From positions 62,001 to 126,000 of the forward strand of contig NW_027437438.1 of the NCBI RefSeq assembly GCF_964204645.1: 64,000 bases of DNA, read 5' to 3'. The translations under genes and the position numbers were made by a program. Under the pieces are notes generated by a model. The model made no database searches and was not told where the DNA came from. It saw only the letters and a program-made list of their open reading frames with translations. Source of the DNA: Tubulanus polymorphus. Its lineage: Eukaryota; Nemertea; Palaeonemertea; Tubulaniformes; Tubulanidae. Each line of letters begins with the position of its first letter. The stretch's first letter is position 1. Shown here piece by piece: positions 44,290-56,080 of the stretch.

Positions 44290-44592
44290 CTAAATGGAAC
44301 CTCCTTACATTGAACTTCACGGGACCAGACAATCTGTTTGTTATAACTGATAGTTCGCTATATCCAGTATGAAATAAATAAAAGTTGCTTACTTGAGACA
44401 AAATTCTTTATTTGTTATAACCAATAAATCGTTGTATCGGAGTTCGTTATAACAAGGTTCCACTGTAATGTGCGTATTTTATGAACTTAGTTATAACGAA
44501 CTCCGATACAACGATTCATCGGTTATAACAAATATAGAATTTCGTCTCAAGTAAGAAACTTTACTTTATTGGATATAACGAACTATTTCTGA
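44290..44592. repeat. Pogo/Tigger-like foldback repeat
   Basis: Two arms of about 115 bp, at about 44335-44452 and 44486-44592, are imperfect reverse complements (CGAACTCCGATACAACGATT in both). The centre contains TACAGTGGAACCTTGTTATAACG on the minus strand, a TA-preceded CAGTGGAACC start typical of pogo/Tigger-like ends (inference). Confidence 0.55.
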
Positions 44593-44921
44593 GGAGGCTT
44601 GAATCATCTGACCTTGATGTATGTATCTATCTTGATCTGATACCCGAATGGTCATCACATGAAAAGTTCGGTGGACGATGAGGAGTGTCCTGTTACTTTG
44701 CCAAAAAAATCTGACCTGAATCCGTGGCCTTAGCTTCTTCATGGGTTGAGACTTTTATCTTTAAAATCATTCAGGTTTTTGATCAAATTAATTTCCACAA
44801 AATTCGGTAACCATCTTAGTCTCATTGGTTCTCATGCATAGATTTAAATAATCATTTTTTTCAGCATAACAGGTTATGATTACTTTCGTTATTTTCACCG
44901 TCCGACATAGATCTTTGTAAA

Positions 44922-46510
44922 GTGTTGCAATACCGGAAGAAACCGCCACCGAAAAGATATCAGGCGGAGTTACAGTCATACGATGTTGGATCCCCCATGG
45001 AAAGAGTAGCGGTCGATATCATGGGCCCTCAGCAGGAAACCACGGCAGGGAACCAATACATTATAGTCATAATGGACTACTTCACAAAATGGGTAGAATG
45101 TTACGCTGTACCGGACATCGAGGCCAAGACGGTAGCTGACAAACTTGTGACCGAATTCTTTAGTCGTTTTGGAGTGCCGAGGGAGCTGCACTCAGACCAG
45201 AGCTCAAACTTCCAGTCCCATCTCTTCCGCGAAATTTGTACCCTACTGGGGATCCACCAAACCAGATGCAGCCCCTACCGTCCTCAAAGCGACGGTATGG
45301 TGGAACGCTTCAATCGGAGCCTTAAAGCGATGTTGTCTTTAACAACAACTGACGACCCTTTTGATTGGGACTTACAACTTCCCTACGTCTCGATGGCCTA
45401 TCATTCCGCCCGGCACACCACTACAGAAGCGTCACCGAACTACCTGATGCTTCTGAGGGAGATCGATCTACCCATAGATCTGATCGTCGGACTTCCTCCG
45501 AAAGACCGGTATCCATCCATCCATCAACGACTACACTGCCAGCGTACAGACCCTAATGGAAACGGCACAAAGAGATGGGTCCTGCTAAAGTACGAAACTA
45601 CGAAATATGAAACGAAATTACGAAATATGGAGCGAAATTACGAAACGAAACGAAATAACGAAACTACGAAATTACGAAATGGAAATTTTTTTGCCAGTAG
45701 TGCTTAAATACGAACCGAAATACGAAACTAAATGGTCACATTTCAAACACACGCCCATACTATGGAGAAACGAGGTATTAATTTTTTAGGCTAAACACTG
45801 CAGGATATATTTTAAGGCACACTTCGTTCTCTAACCCGTAATTTATTAATCGCTACCTTCCAGTTGTATATGAGCATGCGCAGATCATTCTCCCTGATGG
45901 CATCGCTAAACTCAGTCGCGGCACGGAACCCTGCCACACTAGACCGGGTGCGCATGTTTAAGCCAGCTCCACGAATCCGTTGCTATAGCGCCAAAATTTT
46001 CGTTTCGTATTACATTTTATACTTTAGCAGGACCCGCGAAAAAAAGGCCATTTCGTTTCGTAGTTTAGCATTTCGTATAGTTTTTCGTTTCGTACTTTAG
46101 CATTTCTTAATTTCGTTGCATATTTCTTAATTTCGAAGTTTCGTACTTTAGAAGTAACCCACAGAGATGCTCGGAAGGCGCTCCTGAAAAACCCATCGCG
46201 ACGGAAAGCACTTTACGACCAAAAACGTCACGGGAAGCCGTACGACGCCAGCGACCAGGTTTGGCTCTTATCAACCCAAATTGACGGACGGAAATCCAAA
46301 CCGCAAACTCCAGTTGAACTGGACCGGGCTGTATACTGTAATAAAACGACTGAATCAGACGCCCTGTATGAGGTCCAGGACAAGCTGTCCAGCGCTCCTT
46401 AGATCGTGCACTTCGATCGACTTAAGCCGTATTTAGGAGTGCAGTACCGATCTCTACTGACGAGCCCGGAACTCAGACGAAATGACGATGACAGACGATA
46501 CAGAGACTAG
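44922..46510 (+). pseudogene. Gypsy integrase and C-terminal tail, split by a MITE
   Basis: The rve core is complete: Asp in VAVDIMGPQQ, Asp in LHSDQSSNFQ, and Glu in DGMVERFNRSLKAML. Next come the helical end WDLQLPYVSMAYHSARH..TEASPNYLML and a loop (PPKDRYPS). At 45577 a compound inverted-repeat element interrupts the frame. The C-terminal part resumes at about 46160 (DARKALLKNPSRRKALYDQK, DASDQVWLLS) and ends with IVHFDRLKPYLG and a TAG at 46508, with one stop and one slip on the way. The zinc-binding N-terminus is reduced to a short tail. Upstream RT is not present in the window, so the element is 5'-truncated. Confidence 0.8.
45577..46160. mobile_element. Compound inverted-repeat element rich in ACGAAA words
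   Basis: Left end GGGTCCTGCTAAAGTACG. The same end recurs inverted at 46019-46035 (AGCAGGACCC), giving an inner unit 45577-46035. A second, diverged inverted end (CTAAAGTACGAAAC complement) closes at 46160 next to ACCC. Flanks ACAAAGAGAT and ACAGAGATG are similar, as for a 8-9-bp target duplication. Both ends contain runs of ACGAAACTACGAAAT. No ORF. Class uncertain; the GGG start and duplication length would suit a Mutator-like MITE. Confidence 0.5.
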
Positions 46511-46630
46511 TCGTAAACCCAGGGGCCGTACCTGCTGAAAACGCCAACGCCCAGATTATCTCTACTTGTAGGCACTGTCTACTGTTTTAAACAGCAAAGT
46601 AGTCAATCGCTCTTTGTTCTTTTATTTTAG

Positions 46631-47460
46631 GTCGTCAAATTTCAAATGTCATGGTTGTCGGGACCATTTCCGATCATTAGAAAACTTTGAGCGCCATGAA
46701 AATAAGTGCGAAGCGGTGACACACGAGGGCGTAAAGTACGAGTGTAAGTGCGGCCGAATCAGTGACGGGGCGACACACTTCGACGCCACGCTAGACGTCA
46801 CCATGGCACTTCACAGTGCGTAGTAAAGATCGCGGAGGAAGGGTGGGACCAGCCGCCAGAGATCAGTATTGAGTGCGCAGGAGACAAGAGGAAGGTGGAG
46901 TTAACAGGTGCGGATCGTGAGGAGAAGAGAGGGAAGAAAAAGTTAGAGAGGAAGGTAGAAGGTGCGACGACGGAGATTAAGGAGAAAGAGAAGAGGAAGG
47001 AAGAAGGTGTGACGACACCGATTAAGAAGATAGATGAGAGAAAAAAAGAAGGAGAGACCAAAAGCAAAGAAAGAGGAAAGCGTGGCGAATGAAGAGAGAG
47101 GAGCCGGAGATGGAACAGAATGACTTGACAGCGGCAGACACTACAACCATTGTTGAGGAAATCACCCCTGACGGCACCTCGAACGATGTAGAAGCTGAAG
47201 AAGTCGGCAAACCAGTAGATGTCGCGTCTGTAAAACCCGGGAGAAGTTTGATCGAAAGAACTAGTTACGGAAGAAGGAGAAAACTGATGATAAAGAGGAG
47301 CCTGGAACTTAGCCGTCGCGCGAGAAAGAGACGAGCTGGGAAAAAAGAAGAGGTCGGAAGAGGCGCGCAAGGCAGCAGTAGAACAGCGGAGGAGGGTAGA
47401 AGAGGAGGCAAGAGAGAAGAGAGAGACCGAGAGACCGAAGGAGGCTAGAAGAGAAACGAA
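46631..47460 (+). pseudogene. Gypsy-associated third ORF: finger plus Lys/Glu-rich region
   Basis: A pyrimidine tract ending TTTTATTTTAG precedes an open exon with a C2H2 finger (FKCHGCRDHFRSLENFERHE, then a final Cys) and a CKCGR..HFD segment. It continues into a strongly charged Lys/Glu region (46900-47440). Several frame slips occur. Placed just after the integrase of the Gypsy element, it may be a spliced accessory ORF of that element. Function unknown. The long minus-strand open frame over the same DNA is a compositional shadow. Confidence 0.4.
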
Positions 47461-47961
47461 GAGAAGAAATACAGAGCTTGGAGAAAGGAACGAGAGAGCC
47501 GGAGAGCGTACCAGCGTACTCGCCATAAATACTCGGCGCGAACTGTCAGACTTGGTGGGGAAACCAAACCCCAACGTACGTGCCGACGGAAATTATCAAG
47601 CAGTTACCAAAGGCCGATGTCTCGGCCCTTATACAGCCGGCGATAATCGAGTTAGACGAGCCGCGGCCGGTGAAAGAGAATAGATGTAACCCGGAATCGA
47701 GAAGGGTGCTTGCACATGTACACCCGACCGTCCATGGCCGCCCGGCTACTTTCCGGGAAGTTCCGGGAGTACCTGTTCGATGCCCCTTCTGTCAAAAGAG
47801 GGCCCGCGCTTCGGGGATCTCCTGGACGCCACCAGCCTGAAGCTCGTCGCAGCCGTTTTCAGAAGTCCACGTCCATCCACTCGAGACCGGGGACATGATT
47901 ATCTTCGGTTTCGACGACGCCCCGATCGACTGCGTTGCGTGCCAGCTGGAGGAACGTTAAT
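47461..47961 (+). pseudogene. Tail of the Gypsy-associated ORF
   Basis: Frames on the plus strand include DVSALIQPAIIELDEP and VRCPFCQKRARASG; none is continuous. GC content is higher than the flanks. Likely the decayed C-terminal part of the preceding ORF. Confidence 0.3.
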
Positions 47962-48168
47962 TGTCATCCGTTGAAACTGATTGTCGTCCGTTGAAACTAA
48001 TTGTCGTCCGTTGAAACTGATTGTCGTCCGTTGAAACTAATTGTCATCCGTTGAAACTAATTGTCGTCCGTTGAAACTAATTGTCGTCCGTCCGTTGAAA
48101 CGTTGATCGTCCGTCCGTTGAAACTGATTGTCGTGCGTTGAAACTAATTGTCGTCCCTTGAAACTAAA
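47962..48168. repeat. 20-bp minisatellite, about 10 units
   Basis: Units TTGTCGTCCGTTGAAACTAA with A/G and T/G variants, including two units with an extra CGTC. It lies between the ORF tail and the probable LTR. Confidence 0.85.
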
Positions 48169-49044
48169 ATTTTGGGGCTTATTTTAAATCACCTTTCTCC
48201 TGGATTTCACCGCTCCCTGTTTATTGTGTATATATATGTATCCTGTTTAATGCCTTTTGTTTATCCATATTAATTCGTCGAAACCGCGTAGCATCGTTAT
48301 GAAATGTCCGTTGTAAATAGGTCGATGTTTCGCGTCCAGTTATTCCGGGCCCGCATCTATTCATTTTAACCCTTCTGGTTGAATTGTATTTAATGTGATT
48401 ATTTTGTATACCTTTCGGAGTGCGGGGTTCGAACCCTTCTTAATCTATTTTTTTTCCTAGCACATATTCTTTGCTGATGTATAGCATTTATTTACCGTTT
48501 TTATCATTATTTGTTGTGTTGTTTCTTTCTCGTGTCCGCCGCGACCTCTTTGTAGCCGGCGCGCGGTTGCCCGGCTCCGCCCTCATTGTCACTGGAACTC
48601 AGCCAACCTCGAAGTCACGTGGCACGCGTGACCAATCACGCGTGTCCGAGCTTGTTCCAGCCAATGAGAGCGCAGGGGACAATCGCGCTCTATAGAAGGC
48701 GAGCAGCGCGCGAGATTGAACAACAAACCGTTCATTCGGACTGTCCGGGTTACTTCAAGCGCCGCCAGAGTAGAACGCTAAGTCGATATCAGTTACGCTT
48801 TCCAGCTTAAGTAAAAAAAATGTAAGAACCGTCGTCCGCGTGTCCCCGTGTCCACCTCTGGACACCCGGACCGCGTATGCTCGCCTTGTGATAGAACATG
48901 TAAATAGGTTATTTGCCGCCCGGATATTGTCCCCGGGTTCATTGCTTATTGTTGTCCGGCCGCGGTCGACGTTGTCCCCGGCGGACATGGTTGTCCCCGG
49001 AACCCGCGGATTCGTTGTCCGGGAGCCTAGTGTAAATAGTTAAG

Positions 49045-49046
<2 letters not shown>
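48169..49046 (+). promoter_or_regulatory. Probable Gypsy 3' LTR / promoter region
   Basis: Contains ACCAATCACGCGTG and CCAATGAGAGCGC (CCAAT boxes, 48630-48670), CTCTATAGAAGG (TATA-like, 48688) and, downstream, GTCCCCGTGTCC-type repeats and TGTAAATAG. Position after the integrase and ORF3 and the promoter layout suggest an LTR, but no second copy is in the window to define its borders. Confidence 0.45.
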
Positions 49047-49112
<66 letters not shown>

Positions 49113-49149
49113 CTTAACTATTTACACTAGGCTCCCGGACAACGAATCC

Positions 49150-49150
<1 letters not shown>
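49007..49150. repeat. 144-bp palindrome: 40-bp perfect arms around (TA)n
   Basis: 49007-49046 and 49111-49150 are exact reverse complements (CGGATTCGTTGTCCGGGAGC...), joined by about 64 bp of TA repeats, so nearly the whole segment can form one hairpin or cruciform. A second (TA)n run follows at 49153-49208 and meets the 3' end of the LINE. Confidence 0.9.
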
Positions 49151-49208
<58 letters not shown>

Positions 49209-49211
<3 letters not shown>

Positions 49212-51315
49212 CAAACATTGATACATGTATGTGGATTACATAATAAGTTAAGGTTGCCTGAGTATATAAACTTTCTTAAGGAATTTCGAAAGGTTTGAAA
49301 AATCATTGTTATTACGCATTAGAATAGAAAATTTCGCTGTATTTGGGTTGTTCCGGTATCTCGAGTTGATATATTCTAACCTAAGGTTATCATAAAACGG
49401 ACATATCAAAACGATATGATATTCGTCTCCAACTGCATTAATATTACACCGGGAGCATGTGCGGTGAGCATACGGTAATGGGGGTCTCGTCCATCTACCA
49501 GTCTCCACTTTTAAATCATGACTTGAACACCTAAATCTTGCTATAGTAGTTCTAATAAATTTTGACATGTCCAGATATGGCTCATACATGATAGTCATTT
49601 TATAGTCCCGATAGTATAACGCTTTCTTAGACGTAGATATTGCGTTAAACCAATTTTTACAATAAATATCTTTCATACGTTGTTCGACTGAACGGATAAA
49701 CCACAATTCGTTTTCTACCCTCTGATTAATCCAGAATTCCCCATATCCCAGGCTATTCAACAGATCCCTAACTTTTGATGCCCAATTTACTATGTTAAGT
49801 GAACCTTGACACTCGGTGAACATGAAATCATAAACTCTTTTTGCAAATTTTTCAAGTTTTGATTTAGTGATCTTTAGCCAGTATTTCAGTACCTGTAGTC
49901 GCTGGTTAATAAACAGTGGATATTCACCTAATTCCCCATACACAAAAAAGTCCGGTGTGGTCTGTTTTACACCCAGTAGAGATTTATAGAATTTAAGAAC
50001 AATGCGCCCCAATTTCTTCTCTACCTGAAACCCCCATATTTGACATCCATAGTTTAAGACCGGTACAACCATGGCGTTAAAGAACTTGAGTGCTAAGCGT
50101 GTTGCTATGTTTGGGTAGCGTAAAAGATATTTGCGAAATGTGAAATACGCTGCTTTTCCATTATTTGCTAGCGAGTCTATAGTTTGAGTAAATTTTCCAT
50201 TAAAATTTAATACCAAGCCTAGGTATTTGAAATGACTCACACATTCAAGTACTCGACCGTTAATTGTCCATTTATATAACCGAGTTTAAGCAGATTTCCT
50301 AAATATAACTATTTTTGTTTTATCATAATTTATCTTAATATGTTTGGTTTCACAATAGATATAAACATTATCGAGCGCCACTTGAAGAGAGTCAGGAGAA
50401 TCAGCCAGCACTACCGTGTCATCAGCATGTATGAGTAATAATAGTTTCAGAGTTCCCATATCAATTCCCTCATAATTTCCGGATTTCACACAGCTTTCCA
50501 TATCATTGATAAAGAGACTAAAAAGTAAAGGTGATAGACATTCACCCTGTCTGACCTCTGTGTCACAAATGAAATAATCAGAGTAATGGTTTTGATATCT
50601 TACACGTTATTTTGTGGACATATACATAGATTTGATAATACATAATATTTTACCCGAGATCCCACTCACAGAGAGTTGTTGTAGCAATAACGAGCGGTCA
50701 ACCAAATCAAACGCCTTCGAAAAATCAATGAAGGCCGCGTATAGTTTGCAATTCTTGTTTAACAGGTGATTTATAACCGAATTCAATACAAATATTTGGT
50801 CCGTTGTACTATAAGTTGGCCTTAAGCCAGCTTGCGCCTCCGATAGAACAGAGTATGCCTCACACCATGAAGTTAATCTAGTATTCAAAATTATTGAGAA
50901 GAGTTTGCCAAATACCGACAAGATGGTTATGCCCCTGTAATTATTTGCTGAATTGTTTGAACCACCCTTGTGTAGTGGAACAATATAGCCAGTGGTTCAT
51001 GATTCGGGATAGCGACCACTATCTAATATAATATTAAAAAGAATAGTAAGTTGAGTAACAATTGGGTTGCCACCAGCGATAAATACCTCGCCTTTTATAC
51101 CATCTATTCCTGCAGATTTATTTCTTTTTAGCAATTTAAATGCTCTATTAACCTCCTCCAATGTGATTTGCTGATCAAGTATGTGATCAGATACTTCGAT
51201 ATCAACATCCAGTGGAGGGCGATCTTCATACGAGATACTAATAATAATGTATATTTAGAAATTATCGCGAGGTACAACACCGGATTTAATTCGTCTGCAA
51301 AATAAATGTACATAC
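49209..51315 (-). pseudogene. Non-LTR retrotransposon (LINE) RT, 5'-truncated
   Basis: One frame with a few stops from about 51240 to 49248. Visible: LEEVNRAFKLLKRNKSAGID and a PLHKGGSNNSANNYRGI-type block (RT motif 1-2), QAGLRPTYSTTDQIFVLNSV, LYAAFIDFSKAFDLVDR (catalytic Asp), VRQGECLSPLLFSLFINDME, LLLIHADDTVVLADSP (the usual FADD or YADD reads HADD), and FKYLGLVLNFNGKFTQ. The C-terminal part has CSRCNINAVGDEYHIVLICP, a Cys/His segment typical of this LINE group. The endonuclease domain is missing. The 3' end abuts (TA)n, which would be its 3' tail. The element copies its RNA into DNA at the target site. Confidence 0.85.
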
Positions 51316-52547
51316 AGTTAATATTTCAAATCGAATCAAATTTCGAATCGTAGCGAGCAGAATTTTGAAATAGGGTTTCATAAAAATGTTTCCTACATTT
51401 TTCACGAAAATGAAATCGGGAAAATTTCTATTTTTATCAGCCAATCAGGAAGTTGAGTCTTCCCTGTGATTGGTTTATCTGAAAATATCAGCAGCTGTTC
51501 ACGTGAATTGTCGTGATTTCATTACTGGCGCTTTTGCGCATGACGTCATGTATCAACACGCGACAATACTTCCGCGTTCGCTACGTGTTCGCTGATTGGC
51601 CCATTTACTGGGAAATTCCACAGTAGCCTAATGTGGTTTGTTACAAGCGCTGTGATTGGCCCGACCCGATTCTGGCACGGCTTTAGTTTAGTGGGTTCGA
51701 ATCCCTTGACGGGTGAAGATGATGGATCCTATCAATCTCTATTGAAACAAATAAGTTTCCCGGTTGGGCAGCCGCGGATATCTACCGGAAGTGTTCCGGT
51801 TCGATATTTCGAGGTTTCTTTGAATTTTGGAGTGATATTGAAATCCGGTAAATACCGGCAGTAGATTGTGAAAACCCATTGCATGATATTTGTATTACTT
51901 AATCAACGAGAAGCGTCTGGGCCGCGCCCGGAGTTTTCACGATTCAAGTAGCGTAATAGCCTACTTCTTCGTGTTCGTCCACCTCAATTTTCACTCCGCC
52001 GATCTCTGACACGGCTCTGTCGCCGTCGGCGCTGTGATTGCACTTTCGTACCACCAACATTTTTTATCTTTATATCAGGGAGGTCTGGAGAATAAAAAAG
52101 GCAAAATTTGGATATCACATAGGCCTAATTTGGGGCCTGGTTTCATCGAATAAGTCGACTATGGTCGTTACGTTTCCGTACTAATTACAACCTAAAACAG
52201 TCTGAACAATTTTGTCACAATCAACATTTCGTTTACAGAAATCAGCAAGTGTTCACGTGAACCCGCGGTATCGTCTACTGTTTTACTTCCGGTTTTTTTA
52301 AGATTTAGAATTGTATTTCAAGATCGATTTCTATGAAATCTTTAGTTGATTTGGTGTTTGGGAGGAATTTTTATTTGCTCTATAGAAAATTCATCCTTGA
52401 CAATTGCGCAAAGTTCGCGAAAAAATAGCTTTTCCCAAATCCATCGGGTGTATGACTTTGATATGCCAATTAGCCATGTGCTCGAATAACAAATTCAATC
52501 AAATTTTATTCTGCCAAAAATGTTAAATCCAATTCATTTTTAGCCCA
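51316..52547. other. No gene recognised
   Basis: Moderately AT-rich DNA with short, domain-free open frames. A GGGTTCGAATCCC stretch at about 51694 resembles a tRNA B box, but no A box or stems are present. Confidence 0.4.
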
Positions 52548-53605
52548 CTTGGGACTTTAGTCCCAGCGGGCTATTGCGTTCACTTTTCGTCCGTCGTCCG
52601 TCCGTCCGTAGACGGAATCCAGTTATTTTGGGAAGTTTTAATAATAATAATAATTGTCATTTATCACGCGCAAGTATCCTTTGACAGTTCAAATGCGCTC
52701 TCCGAGAGTTAATGCTATGCTGCATGGAACAAAGTTGTTTTGAGATGGGTCTTGAAGCTATTGAGGTCGAGAGATAACTATCTAGATAGTTCGTGAGAGT
52801 TCCAAAGTTTTGAAGACGCTTCAAGGTAATGTCTTGATATTTGGTTTTAACATGTATCTACCCTAGACACATCTTCAGGCCAAAAACTGGCCCTGTCAGA
52901 TTCAAGATGGCCGACTGGCAGCCATTGTTGTTCGCCAAAATCAGCACTTTGTACACATTTTTGAAGTTTTCGAGGGACATTGAAGACATCAATAACCTTG
53001 ATCATTCGTATATATTTGTATCCCCCAATGGCCCATCGGCATGAGAAATGGGTCTATCGGACTCAAGATGGCCGTCCTGTGACCTTTTTTGTTCCCAAAA
53101 TGTCAATTTTGGCCTGAATTCTGAGTCCTGTAGCTTCCTTATGGTTTGCCATTTTTCATTGCAATTTGTAATGGGTATTCTTTGGAAAGGGATCTTTTAT
53201 ATCCGAGAGGGTATTTTTGACCACGCAATTATGACGCAATTGGCGGCCATCTTGGGGTCATCAGTACTCATTCGTAGGTGGAAAAAAGTTTTTCCACATC
53301 ATATTGATACTTAAGCATATTTTAATATCACAATCAATTGGAAAGTTGTAGCTCATGACATGGTCTATGATCTGGGGGAGTTTCAAGCTCATTGGTTTTT
53401 GTATATGGCCACCAGGGGGCGTTGAACAATACAATAACTTAGTATTTCTATATTACATTCGTTCCTGCTGTCTGTGTTAACACACGCTTGTACTATGTAA
53501 ATGATATTGAGCAGGGAGTGTATATTGATATATATATAACCCACAGATTACATCATTTTTAAAAAGCAAATCTGACAGGCTGGCCATTGTGCCCCTTGGG
53601 GCACT
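52548..53605 (+). repeat. Interspersed repeat family X, copy A
   Basis: Starts with a hairpin-forming end (GCCCACTTGGGACTTTAGTCCCAGCGGGC region) and ends with the perfect palindrome GTGCCCCTTGGGGCAC at about 53589-53604. Contains CAAGATGGCCG-type words and the TTCAACGCCCCCTGGTGGCC unit (reverse complement) once. Inverted copies occur at 60990-62196 and 63812-64000. No ORF with a domain. Confidence 0.75.
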
Positions 53606-53886
53606 ATGCCCGCGATGATAATTGTCCTGCGAAGGGTAAGACTTGTAACAAATGTCAGATGGTAGGACATTTCGGAACTGTGTGCAAAACAGGCAAGAAA
53701 TTTGACAATGCGAAGGGTAGTAGGCCCAAGTCTAAGTGGGGTAAAACTGGAAAGTTTGTGAGAACTGTACGAAACAATGATGAAAGCGACGATGATTATA
53801 CATTTACAGTTAGTGATAACGTAAACAACATCGGTGAAAGCTCGTGTTGCACTGATGTAATTATGGTGTCCGTACCACAGTGTTAG
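53587..53886 (+). pseudogene. Gypsy Gag zinc-knuckle fragment
   Basis: A partial first CCHC knuckle (GHYARDDNC) and a complete second (CNKCQMVGHFGTVC), followed by a Lys-rich and acidic segment leading into protease, like the Gag at 28248-29261. The next frame has VVDSGATCVP-like protease residues right after the stop. The upstream Gag is replaced by the repeat copy ending at 53605. Confidence 0.7.
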
Positions 53887-54884
53887 TGGATAGCGGTGCT
53901 ACATGCGTCCCTAGTAGGTCTGCTTTCTCAAGACTGCGGGCCTCTTTTATAGAAAAGATCGGCATTCCTAGAATGCCGACTCTCCCGTTCGACTTTTGGC
54001 AAGGAGCAGCAACCTAGCTGTCATGACGGTTTTGGACATGTAGAATTAGCCTTAATGATTCGCTAATCTAAAATTATTTGAGAAACTGATTTGCCAAAGT
54101 AACTTTTCTTTCCAACCCTCCTGTCATGACGCGCTTTGATTTACTCACTCCTTGCTTATCATTGTTGAGAGAGCAGCTATTCTCTACGAGTTACCAACAG
54201 ACATGTACACCAACAGAAACTTTAGAGAGCTAGTATTGATATTTGCCACAATTAAACTTCCATAAAACTTAAGCCATTATAAAGGTCTTGTCCTTAATTA
54301 ACATCCAGGATACTTAATTTAGATATATTTTCAAAACTTAGTTTTCACCTAGATTATGGAACAAACTCATCGTTTCTTTTTCCAATCAACAATAGTAAAC
54401 TTTTGATTCAGAAATACAATGTAATTAACTATCAAATCTAAAATCATTCTATACTCATTATACCAATTTTCATTTATAATTTAACTAATTCTATTATAAT
54501 ACAGGATAAAGCAAAACAACAATGTCTTCCTATACTTCCGGTTCTTCCTTTTATAGAAAGTAGTCGGGAGTATCAAGAAGTAACAGCGAGATCCCTGCAC
54601 AAACCACATTATCAAAGCACCTCATTGTTCCGACCCAACCAATTACAGTTCCGTCTATTCTTAAGTTTAAAAATAATTCTGAATGTTTGCCAGATATCGC
54701 AGCACAAGAACCGAGAAAGAATTATTTTTGCACCTGGCTGATTTATTGTCAGCGCTGATAGATCAAAGCATCAAACAACAACTTGCACAATTTTATACTA
54801 CATCGTTTGTTGTCTGATACCCATAAAGAAACCACCAACACAAACAAAAACCAACATTACAAACATTTTTTAGTTACTACGGAA
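53887..54884. other. Decayed Gypsy interior, no clear gene
   Basis: A short GATAGCGGTGCTACATGCGT (protease DSGAT box in a shifted frame) at about 53890, then AT-rich sequence without RT motifs. RT and RNase H of this Gypsy are missing. Confidence 0.45.
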
Positions 54885-55733
54885 TCTTGCTGCGGATCAG
54901 TAGGTACATTGAACTGGATATTATGTATTCAACTAAAACTGATAAAATATGTAACAGCAGGCGCGGATCCAGACTATCGCACATGCAGCACGTGCGGTAG
55001 TCTCAGTTTTCAAATGCCCTTGAAAAATTTATGTTTCGGGAAAAAAGTAAATAAAAGGGCACACAATTTGTGCGCCATAAAAAAATAATTGCTTTTCTGT
55101 ACTAGGCCTAAAGCAAAATGCGAATGAAATAGATTGCCCAAAATCATAAAAGGCAATATAAGGCATTTTTTTACTCAAAAGGGCACTATTCTAAAAGAGA
55201 CATTATTGATGCTCTATAAATTTAATCGAAAAAGGGCAAATTTCGCCAAAAATCTAAAAAAGGCACAAGCAAATTGAATGTGAAGGCAAAGTTAGTGGCG
55301 ATACCAATGAATGGCACTCAAACTCGCTCGCTGGGCATTAATACTGGCCCTTTTCAAAGTTGGTGCCCTTTTTTCACTGTGCGGTAGTCACTGTATGGCC
55401 CTGGATCCGCGCCTGAACAGGTTAGATAGGATGTTCTCTGTTCAGGGTTATCCAGAGTTTATGAAGGCCAATAATGGTCCTCAGTTTATTTCAGTTGAGT
55501 TTGATAATTATATGTTTAGAAACGGTATTAAACGTAAGGGTACAATTCCTCTGTGGCCTCAAGCGAATGGAGAAGTGGAGCGTCAGAACAGATCGCTTCT
55601 AAAGGCTATGAGAATCGCACACTCCGAGGGTAAAAACTGGCGTGAAGAGATTTATACATTCTTGCTGGCTTATAGGTCAACATCTCATTCAACCACTGGT
55701 CATGTGACGAGCCCAATAAATGATTGCGCATAG
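54885..55733 (+). pseudogene. Gypsy integrase fragment interrupted by a small element
   Basis: SRYIELDIMYSTKTDKI lies just before the inserted element (54958-55415). The frame resumes with DRMFSVQGYPEFMKANNGPQF, where the catalytic Asp is replaced (the family has DNGPQF), and PQANGEVERQNRSLLKAM with the Glu, then EIYTFLLAYRSTSHSTTGH. Removal of the element with one AACAG makes the frame continuous. It ends at a TAG at 55731. It is closely related to the Gypsy Pol at 25415-28138. Confidence 0.75.
54958..55415. mobile_element. 458-bp non-autonomous element, CAGGCGCGGATCCAG ends
   Basis: Perfect 15-bp terminal inverted repeats CAGGCGCGGATCCAG, flanked by AACAG (54953-54957 and 55416-55420). Interior has GGGCAC words and a GCACATGCAGCACGTGC near-palindrome close to the left end. 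Third copy of the family at 16784 and 34082. Confidence 0.85.
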
Positions 55734-56080
55734 ATTCGGCCTCTCAGCATTTAGCACAGCAGTTCCGAGAAGTGTTAAGACCGATCAGCGCGCGCTAAAA
55801 CCGGTGCTAGTACGATCAATATCTACAGGTATATACGTGTTCAGTATTACACAGCGAGTACCAGTATGTTGATCGAGCGTCGTCGTAGCAACGCGCTATA
55901 CAGCGGCTTGAACTAGCGAGTAACGTTAATTATCTTTTAACCAAATTAGAGCACTTATAACCATCGGAATCAAATATAAACCAAGCTGCACCATCTACAT
56001 CAAGTAGAGAATACCTGTGTGAAATTACAGAATTGTCGGTCCACACAAACAGCTTAAATCGTGTCATAAAGAAACATCCA
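55734..56080. other. No gene recognised
   Basis: A GATCAGCGCGCGCTAAAACC stretch and further GCGCGC-containing words, otherwise unremarkable. Confidence 0.35.

Noticed and set aside
46798-47574. 258-aa minus-strand open frame rich in Ser, Phe and Leu
   Set aside because: It is the complement of the Lys/Glu-rich plus-strand region; low-complexity shadow with no domain.
47962-48168. CRISPR-like 20-bp repeats
   Set aside because: Head-to-tail minisatellite without spacers.
48420-48445. tRNA gene suggested by GGGGTTCGAACCC
   Set aside because: No A box, anticodon arm or acceptor stem within a tRNA length.
51640-51710. tRNA gene suggested by GGGTTCGAATCCC
   Set aside because: T-arm-like word only; no cloverleaf can be drawn.
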